Source: a bacterium
GTDB taxonomy: Bacteria; UBP14; UBA6098
Direction: 5' to 3'
Length of the DNA stretch: 61,692 nt
NCBI GenBank assembly: GCA_023145965.1
Contig: JAGLDC010000042.1
Location: 1 to 61,692, forward strand
This document shows, piece after piece, positions 54,382 to 61,692 of this stretch; the stretch's first letter is position 1, and every line of letters starts with the position of its first letter. A model generated the notes under the pieces. That model was given only the letters and a program-made list of their open reading frames with translations. It did not search any database and had not been told where the DNA came from. A program made the position numbers and the translations under genes.

Positions 54382-54859
54382 TATTTCCCTCTTGAAAAGG
54401 CATAAATATTTCTTTCAATTGTTCGATGGCCAATTCTCTGTGACTGCCTGACCAATATATATTTTCGCAAGCCTGGCATTTTTTGAACACCTCGTGAGTT
54501 GCGTATGTATATTCAGGAACCTCGCCCTCGACTGTTTCCTTTGGCACTTGCGCGATTCTTCCTCCGCAGAGCGGGCAGATATCGCCGAACAGTTTCAATT
54601 CGAGGTTGAATTTTTTTATTACTGTAGCCAGTTGCTCGCGAAAGTCATCCGATTCCAGTAGAAAGCCTGATTGACTAGCCCTGTCCGCGAGCTGGTGATC
54701 GCGAGTCAGCAGGATACTTTTTCCCGAGATAGCACGCGCCAATAATGCTGAATCTTCACCGAATCTATCGTAATAAACACTGTATCCTAAAAGCCTTAGC
54801 CAGCGCGCAAGTCGCCCAAGCATAACATCTACAACGAAGCTGATATCTAATTTGTTCAT
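54359..54859 (-). CDS. Mut7-C RNase domain protein (PIN-like with zinc ribbon)
   Basis: 166 residues from ATG 54859, which shares a base with the TAA of the upstream barrel gene (TAATG). The N-terminal half is PIN-like: FVVDVMLGRLARWLRLLGY and LLTRDHQLADRA supply the acidic residues. The C-terminal half is a zinc ribbon (CPLCGGR ... CQACENIYW). The frame's ATG at 54889 would run into the barrel gene. RNase activity is predicted for the family but mostly untested. Confidence 0.9.
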   Translation of the reverse strand: MNKLDISFVVDVMLGRLARWLRLLGYSVYYDRFGEDSALLARAISGKSILLTRDHQLADRASQSGFLLESDDFREQLATVIKKFNLELKLFGDICPLCGGRIAQVPKETVEGEVPEYTYATHEVFKKCQACENIYWSGSHRELAIEQLKEIFMPFQEGNNEIKGNS

Positions 54860-56730
54860 TAGAATAGATACATGAGCGCAAGATGCCAATTGCTATTTGG
54901 TGGTTTTTCCTCTTTATTGAAAACCTGATAACCGTAATCGAATCTCACCGGCCCCACCGGAGTGATGATAGCTATTCCCCAGCCAATGCTTGTTTTGAAA
55001 TCGGTAATAGTAAAAGCCTCTGCGTGGCTCCATACATTACCCGCATCCAAAAAAACATGTCCCCATAAATGCCAAACCAGAGGCATTCTACATTCGATAT
55101 TGCCTAGCATCGCTAGTTTACCTCCAAGGGGATCGCCATTTTGGGAAATTGGTCCAATGGATCGTTCTTTCCAACCCCGCACTGAGTTTGCCCCGCCCAT
55201 GAAAAACCTGTCGTGTATAAGAACATACTCATTGTTACGCCAGTTACCTAAAACCGAGCTTTTGGCTCGCATTGCGAGAATATATCTATCCCTGAAGCTC
55301 AGGTATTTTCTGAAATCGAGCACTAACTTGTTATAATGTTTATCGCCACCGAGGAAATAGCCGGCCATTTCGCTTTGGCCAATGAAGTATGAACCTTCTG
55401 TCGGGACCAGGAGATTATCGCGCTTATCGTTGACCAGATTATATCCGATGCTACGAGTGAAGTATTGTCCTTCATTTTGAAATATTATTTCTTGGGCTTC
55501 CGGATCGTTGATATCGTAGATGTCGGCTATCTCGAATATTGTATATACAGTATGTGATTTATTTTGGCTTGGTTTGTATTCCCCGCTTATGCTAACACCG
55601 ATAAGTTGTATCGTATATTGTGGGATTTTAACGGAGTTTGCGGGTTCGTAATAGGGGTTCAATGTTACGGGAATTTTCCGGTTAAATATATATGGTTCAG
55701 TATATTTAAACTCTATTCTATTATTGAGATTAGACCAGTGTTTTATTATCTCGGAAAAATTTTCTTTTTCGGTATCAAGTTTCCAATCCGATATTAGCTC
55801 GATTGAAAACTCCCTCCCTGAGCCGAAGAGGTTTCTGTGTCCCCATACAGCGGCGAATTCTGTGATAAAATCATACTCCGCGTCGCTTCCAGTCCCTATT
55901 GAAAATGTTGTCCATCGGGGTGGTTTTTCAACGAGTGTAATATTATAGTCCAGGGTTTCCGGTTGCTCGTTAAAATTCTCAGGTTCTATAGCCACCGCAG
56001 AAAACAGTCCCGTTCCATATAGTGATTCTCTGGTTTTGGTTACATACTCGATGTTATATGGGCGTGAAAAGACTATCTTCAATTCCCGTTCGACCACATA
56101 GGGTTTGGTAAGGTTGATTCCTGTTATTTGTGTAGTTCCAAAATATGCATATTCTCCGAAGTCTACTTCATATATAACCTCGACACTGTCTTCCGAGGAT
56201 TTGTTCATATCCAATTTGACAGTGACATAAGGGTATCCCATTTCCCTGATATGTTGCTTGATTCTAAATAGATCAGACTGAAGCATTTGGGGATCGACAT
56301 GCTCGCCGATTTTAGAGTTGGCAATATCGAGCGTTTCATCATTTTGAATATATGACGGTATAATACCGGCTAACTCCAGTCTGCCGAGAAAATATTGTTT
56401 ACCTTCATCGATAAAAATATTAATATAAATACAATCGTTATCTTCGCCAAAGTGAGCATTGGCATTGACAGCGACATCGAGATAACCTGCGGAACGATAA
56501 TAGTTCTCGATTATCTTGAGGTCTTTTTCTAGTTGCCGTGATTTGAACAGTTCCTTTTTACCGATTATCTTATGATACCACGGAGATTCTCTAGTTCGTA
56601 TCAGCTTTTTGATTTTCCATTCCGCGATATGGTCGTTATCGAAAACGGCTATAGCGCAAACCCTCGGCTGGGCAAATATAGCCCAGCAAATCGAAAAGAA
56701 AAGGATCAAGCTTTTTTTTAATATTCCCAT
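54859..56730 (-). CDS. TamA-like Omp85 outer membrane protein
   Basis: 623 residues. Signal peptide ends near ICWAIFAQ. Residues ~25-300 are about three POTRA units (YRSAGYLDVAV, IREMGYPYVTV, LYGTGLFSAVAI), and the last ~310 a BamA-family barrel. VRGW (in GGANSVRGWKERS) is the lid-loop motif and GPVRFDYGY the usual penultimate strand of TamA/BamA. With TamB it forms an envelope-spanning complex for lipid transport and barrel assembly. It overlaps tamB by 13 bases, the strongest sign of its identity. Confidence 0.9.
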   Translation of the reverse strand: MGILKKSLILFFSICWAIFAQPRVCAIAVFDNDHIAEWKIKKLIRTRESPWYHKIIGKKELFKSRQLEKDLKIIENYYRSAGYLDVAVNANAHFGEDNDCIYINIFIDEGKQYFLGRLELAGIIPSYIQNDETLDIANSKIGEHVDPQMLQSDLFRIKQHIREMGYPYVTVKLDMNKSSEDSVEVIYEVDFGEYAYFGTTQITGINLTKPYVVERELKIVFSRPYNIEYVTKTRESLYGTGLFSAVAIEPENFNEQPETLDYNITLVEKPPRWTTFSIGTGSDAEYDFITEFAAVWGHRNLFGSGREFSIELISDWKLDTEKENFSEIIKHWSNLNNRIEFKYTEPYIFNRKIPVTLNPYYEPANSVKIPQYTIQLIGVSISGEYKPSQNKSHTVYTIFEIADIYDINDPEAQEIIFQNEGQYFTRSIGYNLVNDKRDNLLVPTEGSYFIGQSEMAGYFLGGDKHYNKLVLDFRKYLSFRDRYILAMRAKSSVLGNWRNNEYVLIHDRFFMGGANSVRGWKERSIGPISQNGDPLGGKLAMLGNIECRMPLVWHLWGHVFLDAGNVWSHAEAFTITDFKTSIGWGIAIITPVGPVRFDYGYQVFNKEEKPPNSNWHLALMYLF

Positions 56731-59700
56731 TTGAATTTTAAATCGAGTCTATAGTTTTCTTTTGCCTCGGGACCTGTTTCTCTTTGAGCTTCAATGGATA
56801 TTACATCGGTAATGCGATATTGGAGGTTTATTATATCCTCCGAGTTTTCATCGAAGGAAAGCGAACGAGTGTATTTTAAGTATATTTTATCGGTGAGATA
56901 TTTTCCGATTGTTACATTAGCCTGCGAGAAATCGAAGACATTTTCGTCGGATGGCTCAAATTCGAAGGTTTCCACGCCGAGAGTGGTTCTGGCGACATTT
57001 TCAAATTCTCGGGAAATATAACTCTGGACGACTTGAGGAAGCCTTTCTTCGATGAGATCGGATACCTGAAAACCGGTCGAGTCAGTTGAGCCGCCCTCAG
57101 TCCGGAATGCCAGAATAGATATAATTTGCCGTTGATCGTAAGGCAAACGGCTGCCGTCTTGATCTTCGGCATAAAGCGAAATAGTAGGGGTTTCTAGCTC
57201 ACCTGTAACATGAATGACGATTCTTGTCTGCCCTACTCGCGAGATAGCGATGATGTCCATCGTTGGATTTATCCCCTTGAAGGTTCTAAAACCTATCGAG
57301 CCTTCCTCTATTCTAAAGGTTTGCCCATAAAAGAAAACTTTACCTCGAATTACACTGAGGTCGCCGTAAAGGGCGAGTTGGTTATTTTCTGTGAGTATAT
57401 TTACTTTGCCGCTGATTTCTGATTCGAGTAATGTAGTATTGATATTTATATTTCTTGGAAGGTTTAAGACGATATTTAGGTCTAACGGTATTTCGCCAGA
57501 TCCTCCGTTTCCACCTCCGGTTTCGAGCTTAACTATGTTTGCATAATCGACATCGATTCGACCATCGATTCGCATCTTTTTATCCGAAATTAGATCGATA
57601 TCCGCGTTTAGTCGGGCGAAAATTCCATCCTCCGGGAAGTTTAAAGGGAGTGCCTTTGCCTTGAAGTTAATGTTTGGTTTAGGATTAGTTGGATTGGATA
57701 TATCGACATTACCTCTAGCGGAAAAGGTCCCATATTGTTTTCGATTCTTTGTAAAAAGTCTCTTAACTCTTTCCCATATTGATTTACTTTCGATTGGAAG
57801 CGCACCGATCATACCGGACAATGAATCGATGCTAATATTGTCGCCATCGAGGGTTAGTTGCACATTCATATTTTCTATAGGATCGGCCATATCGCGCAAT
57901 CCGAGTGTTCCTTTACGCCAATTGAAGCCGCCCTCCATGAAAAGGGAGTCTTTATTGCCGCTAGCTGAAACGGTGATATCGAAGGGTCCGACTATGGAAT
58001 CCACCTCCCAGACGAATGGAGGTAATGCCTCGACTCTTTCGCCCTTTCCATGAATCTCCATCGAGAAAGGGATTTTTTCGGCTTTCAGGTCGACGGTTCC
58101 ATTCATAACATATCTTTCTGTTTTACGAGAGACAAGCAATGGTTCGATAGTGAGAATGCCTGCATTGAGAAAGCCCTCGATTTTTGCTTCATCCCACCGA
58201 AGACCGCTGGTCGTGAAATCCTCGATATTGAGTTTGAAATTGCCAGTTCCTCCATTCCCCGAGGAGAAAAGCATTGATCCTCCAATATTCCCTTCAATAC
58301 CGGTGCTTCCAATTATTTTGCCTAATTTTTCGAATTGAAGGTTTTCAAGGACGGCATTGAAGGAGAAATTATCGGCGGTTCCATGGAGGTCTTTCACAAT
58401 TAATTCCCCGCCCATGGTTTGAGCGAGTATTGGAGAGGATGTTATTTTATCATTCACAAGGCTGATGGTGAAGGCCGAATCCAGAATTACTGGCTGCTCG
58501 ATAAATACGAGATCCAAACCTTCGATTTGAATGCCCATGGAGTCATCTTCAGAGAAGATTTCCGCTATACCTTTCACGGAAAGCGTGTCACCCCACATGC
58601 GAAGAGGTTTAACATAGTAGCGGTTGCCATGGATCTCGACATTTGTAAGAAGCGAGTCATAACCGAGTGGCCCGATAGCGCCCTCGCTAAGAAGGTATAT
58701 ATCGCCGTGTATATTTTTGGCGATATCGTAGAGTGTGACATCTCCAGATAGATGGTCGTGTTGAAAAAAAGCTGTTACAAGGGAGTCACTCATAATATCG
58801 AGGCTAAGAATAGGGTGATTAATATCACCCAATATCTTGCCATTTTCGAGTCGGAGTCTTCCGCCAATGACATCCTGAAGACCAAACCATCCTGCGATTT
58901 TCGAAACGTCCCGTGCCCATAGACCGAATTCGATGTAAATCTCATCATCGAATACAATAACTCCACCCAAGGAGAAGAAATTTCCACCAGAAAGAACCTC
59001 GAATCCAGGATAAAATCTAACTGAATCTTCAGAAACGAAGAGGCTTCCAGCGGCTTCATTAAAAGGATAATTTAGTATAGAACCATCGGCAAGGCTGCTA
59101 TGAATTAAAAGTTCGACCGCACCATCCATGATTCGGCCGTCAATTTTGGTTTTTCCTGTTAGGCTTGTTGGGAGGCTTCCATCGGGTATAAAGGCATTGA
59201 GGTTGAATCCCTGTGCTGTTCCATCGATAGAAAGCCCAATGCCGTTTTTTCCCTTTTCGGAAAAATCGAGCGACACGCTTGCCGATACCTGTGCGCCCCA
59301 GGCGCCGCCATGTATATTTGGAAGCGAGAGTTTTTGGTCTTTAAAAATGAGTCTAGTCGAGGTTTTTTGGGCTGGAATATCAAAAATCTCGCCGTCGATG
59401 TAAACATTACCCTCGATGTAATCATCGCCACCTGAGAGGTCAATGCGTACTTTGCCGTGTCCCACAAGAAAACCTAATCCAAGGATTGAGTCGATCTCGA
59501 CTAAATCGACTTTTTCCCCACCGGCGATGAAATGCCATTCGAATGGATCGAAGCTGGAAATTTGGCCTTTAACATCGAGCGAGCTTCGGGCCAAGATAAG
59601 ATTAATATCCATCTCCAGTATTTCATCGAAGGTCAGCTCTCCAGCAGCTTGAATAAGGCGGCCTCTTCCCGGAAGTAAGGCCCCCACGGAATCGATATTA

Positions 59701-60230
59701 AGCTCTATCCGTTTATCGGAATAGCCCATCGAACCCAGATAGCTGAAATTTTCTAAGGAGAAACCATCGGTATAGAAATACCCATTCGAGATATTAAGTG
59801 TATCTATTGTGAAATTCTTAATCTTATTAGAACTGCTTTTACCATTTTTATTCTGTGGAGTTGAGGGATTTTTGGATTCGCCAATTTTTATCGAAGGATT
59901 CCAGATAGCAAGGCGGCTAACTGCCATATTTTCTATGGAGAACCAAGCTTGTAGAGAATCCAATTCGATGGATAAACTGCCATCTTTCATTGAAAATTCG
60001 AGATTGTTAATATAGATGTAATTCAACCAAAAATCTAGGTTATCAAAATCGATTTCGGCTTCGATTTTTAGGAATCTCAAGGTCTTTTTCAAGGCGAGTT
60101 TTTGAAGAGGTGTCCATATCGTTAAAATATATACGCTTAAGGCGAAAAGCAATATCAGCCCCAGGGCTATGAGAAGAACTATAACCCCTTTTCGTTTGTG
60201 TTTCTTTTTATTCTCTGGTTTTTTCGCCAA
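56718..60230 (-). CDS. tamB: Translocation and assembly module protein TamB
   Basis: 1170 residues. One N-terminal transmembrane helix (IVLL..VYILTIW, 16-38) after a basic tail, then a very long beta-strand-rich AsmA-like region forming a hydrophobic groove, and a C-terminal DUF490 domain (TISLYAEDQDGSRLPYDQ, then LGVETFEFEP, ending LKFKWEY) that meets TamA. It moves phospholipids between membranes. TTG is the start codon, with GGAG just before it and the gtrA stop immediately upstream. It overlaps tamA by 13 bases. Confidence 0.92.
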   Translation of the reverse strand: MAKKPENKKKHKRKGVIVLLIALGLILLFALSVYILTIWTPLQKLALKKTLRFLKIEAEIDFDNLDFWLNYIYINNLEFSMKDGSLSIELDSLQAWFSIENMAVSRLAIWNPSIKIGESKNPSTPQNKNGKSSSNKIKNFTIDTLNISNGYFYTDGFSLENFSYLGSMGYSDKRIELNIDSVGALLPGRGRLIQAAGELTFDEILEMDINLILARSSLDVKGQISSFDPFEWHFIAGGEKVDLVEIDSILGLGFLVGHGKVRIDLSGGDDYIEGNVYIDGEIFDIPAQKTSTRLIFKDQKLSLPNIHGGAWGAQVSASVSLDFSEKGKNGIGLSIDGTAQGFNLNAFIPDGSLPTSLTGKTKIDGRIMDGAVELLIHSSLADGSILNYPFNEAAGSLFVSEDSVRFYPGFEVLSGGNFFSLGGVIVFDDEIYIEFGLWARDVSKIAGWFGLQDVIGGRLRLENGKILGDINHPILSLDIMSDSLVTAFFQHDHLSGDVTLYDIAKNIHGDIYLLSEGAIGPLGYDSLLTNVEIHGNRYYVKPLRMWGDTLSVKGIAEIFSEDDSMGIQIEGLDLVFIEQPVILDSAFTISLVNDKITSSPILAQTMGGELIVKDLHGTADNFSFNAVLENLQFEKLGKIIGSTGIEGNIGGSMLFSSGNGGTGNFKLNIEDFTTSGLRWDEAKIEGFLNAGILTIEPLLVSRKTERYVMNGTVDLKAEKIPFSMEIHGKGERVEALPPFVWEVDSIVGPFDITVSASGNKDSLFMEGGFNWRKGTLGLRDMADPIENMNVQLTLDGDNISIDSLSGMIGALPIESKSIWERVKRLFTKNRKQYGTFSARGNVDISNPTNPKPNINFKAKALPLNFPEDGIFARLNADIDLISDKKMRIDGRIDVDYANIVKLETGGGNGGSGEIPLDLNIVLNLPRNININTTLLESEISGKVNILTENNQLALYGDLSVIRGKVFFYGQTFRIEEGSIGFRTFKGINPTMDIIAISRVGQTRIVIHVTGELETPTISLYAEDQDGSRLPYDQRQIISILAFRTEGGSTDSTGFQVSDLIEERLPQVVQSYISREFENVARTTLGVETFEFEPSDENVFDFSQANVTIGKYLTDKIYLKYTRSLSFDENSEDIINLQYRITDVISIEAQRETGPEAKENYRLDLKFKWEY

Positions 60231-60641
60231 TTAGGTCTCCGCTTTGGCGTAAGTCCAATGGTGGTTTATTAAAAAATTTGCGAGCGAGGCAAATCCGACG
60301 CCGATAATGTTGGCTATAGCATAGTTAATACCCAATTGACTGCTTAGAATTAGCAGGATTGGGTAATTGACACCGTAGGCTGTGAATCCAGCCGAGAGAT
60401 TGTATCTCATTAGGCGTTTAATGCGATTTGCATTTCTACGATCTCGCCATGTCCATGAATCGTTAATGAACCAGTTTCCGATAATCGAAAGCTCGATAGC
60501 AATTGCGCTTCCCGACCACGTTTGCATGCCGGCCACACCGACCAATAGCATCAAGAATCCCTGATTCACAATGAAGCCGAAGATACCCACGATTCCAAAT
60601 TTCCATCCTCGGCGGAAATATTCACGAACCGGTATAGCCAA
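60231..60641 (-). CDS. GtrA family membrane protein
   Basis: About 136 residues from TTG 60641 (GGAG five bases upstream); GTG 60683 is the longer alternative without a ribosome site and overlaps the GT39 gene by 62 bases. Four helices: KFGIVGIFGFIVNQGFLMLL, then SAIAIELSIIGNWFIND with the conserved NWxxxDxWTW, and a C-terminal pair ending FASLANFLINHHWTY. GtrA proteins flip polyprenyl-linked sugars. It overlaps the upstream GT39 frame and is followed directly by tamB. Confidence 0.88.
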   Translation of the reverse strand: MAIPVREYFRRGWKFGIVGIFGFIVNQGFLMLLVGVAGMQTWSGSAIAIELSIIGNWFINDSWTWRDRRNANRIKRLMRYNLSAGFTAYGVNYPILLILSSQLGINYAIANIIGVGFASLANFLINHHWTYAKAET

Positions 60642-61689
60642 AGCATCTCCAGACTCTAAATGTAGTGGTCGGTTTGCCTGCACGAAGAGGTCTCAGTGTA
60701 TCCGGGCCTTCCACCTTTGTGAAATATTTTTCAATGAGGGCTTCTTCCCTGAAAGGCTCTCGTGCATCGGCTACAAAGATACAATTTTTCCCTATCAAGG
60801 AGTCGATTTCGGTCCAATAGCTGTAATTTAAGCCATGCTGGCCGAGGATTTCGTTTGAATGTGTTTCCGGTTTGCCTTCGAGATAGAATCGAAGTTCTGA
60901 AGGGACTTTATAGCCCCATCCTGCAATAAAAGGCTCATCGGGCATTTCGTTTCGAATGGAATCTACAGCCGATGCAAGTTCGCGCCAGCCCTCCCAATAT
61001 GATGCCTCGCCGCTCATGGGGATGAATGGTGTAAGCACTAGAATGTATAAAGCTAGGGTTTCAAATATTGCTATAGTTGCGGCCCATTTCAGGATTTTTA
61101 TCCCGCGTTTCCTTTGGAGAATGAGTCCAACAAATAGGATAAGTCCTGATATATATGCTGGCGCAAGCCAGTTCATTTTTACCCAATATCGGAGTGCAAC
61201 AAACGAGAAGAAAAGTAATGTCAATAGGGCGAAACAGGATAAATAGAGGTATCGGTTATCGATTATTGGTTTATGGTTTCTAGATTCCGAATTGTTAATA
61301 TCCTTATTCTGATAGGGATTTCGGCGAGGGAATATTCCTTTGAACGAGGCCCAAACCACTCCGACAAACAAAACAGGACTGACCACCAGCAACTGCGATA
61401 CTACCATTCCGCCAAAGAGGTCCAATCGCCATCTCGAAAGTTCGCTCGCTCTTCGTGTGGATTGGAAGGTGAAACTTGCCCATTCGTTTTGAGCGTTCCA
61501 TATAATCTGTGGTAAGAAAGCTACGATTGAGGCCAGTAAACCCAGATAGGGCCATGGAGTTAAAAGGTGTCTCCTTCCCTTTTTTGTGGATATTAGATAT
61601 AATCCAAAGCCCATGAATAAAAAGACAGCGGTATATTTTGAGAGCAAAGCCAAGCCGCATGCGAAGCCGGTTAAAATCCACCAGCTCTT
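60622..61689 (-). CDS. GT39-type polyprenyl glycosyltransferase, C-terminal part (broken or partial)
   Basis: About 355 residues of an ArnT/PMT_2-like integral membrane glycosyltransferase. WWILTGFACGLALLSKYTAV and PQIIWNAQNEWASFTFQ are the family's middle region, followed by five or so helices and a soluble tail. The N-terminal third, with the catalytic Asp/Glu, is missing. The frame is closed by TAA at 61690-61692, just at the window edge, so either the gene is frameshifted or split, or a short protein starts at TTG 61653. The homologous start lies about 150-200 residues further up. It pairs with gtrA. Confidence 0.75.
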   Translation of the reverse strand, partial: KSWWILTGFACGLALLSKYTAVFLFMGFGLYLISTKKGRRHLLTPWPYLGLLASIVAFLPQIIWNAQNEWASFTFQSTRRASELSRWRLDLFGGMVVSQLLVVSPVLFVGVVWASFKGIFPRRNPYQNKDINNSESRNHKPIIDNRYLYLSCFALLTLLFFSFVALRYWVKMNWLAPAYISGLILFVGLILQRKRGIKILKWAATIAIFETLALYILVLTPFIPMSGEASYWEGWRELASAVDSIRNEMPDEPFIAGWGYKVPSELRFYLEGKPETHSNEILGQHGLNYSYWTEIDSLIGKNCIFVADAREPFREEALIEKYFTKVEGPDTLRPLRAGKPTTTFRVWRCFGYTGS

Positions 61690-61692
61690 TTA

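Overview
This window reads as a core-genome stretch of a Gram-negative, diderm bacterium, most plausibly from the FCB-type candidate phyla. The evidence is a BamA, a TamA/TamB pair, a PorV/FadL-like barrel, two secreted proteins ending in the same FlgD-like C-terminal sorting domain (YPNPFNS start, SGVY end), two GWxTD-domain proteins, GlnRS beside GluRS, and class III cyclase/AAA/TPR regulation. Gene density is high, many stops and starts overlap by 1 to 13 bases, and several promoters match the sigma-70 consensus closely. Phylum assignment is inference; no rRNA is present.

Layout, left to right. 1-392: end of an IS481-like element. 416-9739 (all minus): rlmN, an ABC exporter whose permease is fused to a CPBP protease, a small unknown, rplU-bamA, an unknown membrane-anchored coiled-coil protein, a DUF3047 protein and MTA/SAH nucleosidase. 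10096-15413 (plus): a flippase-like membrane protein, a lipoprotein, then a tight folB-folK-deoxynucleoside kinase-panB-panC operon. 15416-18304 (minus): DUF2520 reductase, YggS, archease, mazG and tRNA-Met. 18810-27065: gltX, a GT4 glycosyltransferase (minus), glnS, a TonB-C protein, ackA and an outer-membrane barrel. 27335-35185 (minus): rseP, a sigma-54 activator with a degenerate receiver, a pseudopilin-like protein, a giant adenylate cyclase/AAA/TPR protein and a BNR-repeat secreted protein, which together look like a signalling and secretion locus. 36228-52061 (mostly minus): a subtilase, two GWxTD proteins, xerC, a PfkB kinase, pheT, dCMP deaminase, lysC-asd, an M24 peptidase and a flavoprotein. 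52082-61692: murJ (plus), then a minus-strand chain GT39-gtrA-tamB-tamA-Mut7C-nfi.

The genes group into envelope biogenesis (BamA, TamA/B, RseP, MurJ, ABC exporter), secretion cargo, cofactor synthesis (folate, pantothenate), nucleotide hygiene (MazG, dCMP deaminase, dNK, Nfi, MTAN), aspartate-family amino acids and translation.

The most unusual content is non-coding. Three intergenic elements (4750-4790, 18446-18601, 21979-22148) share terminal arms GGGGGCGTCGG/CCGACGCCCCC and a common inner border. The largest folds into an outer stem carrying three long perfect hairpins, like a cruciform or four-way junction. A fourth element (39404-39535) has a similar plan with different arms. The second striking point is xerC: its full 302-codon frame starts at an ATA directly after the TAG of the upstream kinase, in the same frame, behind a perfect Shine-Dalgarno match.
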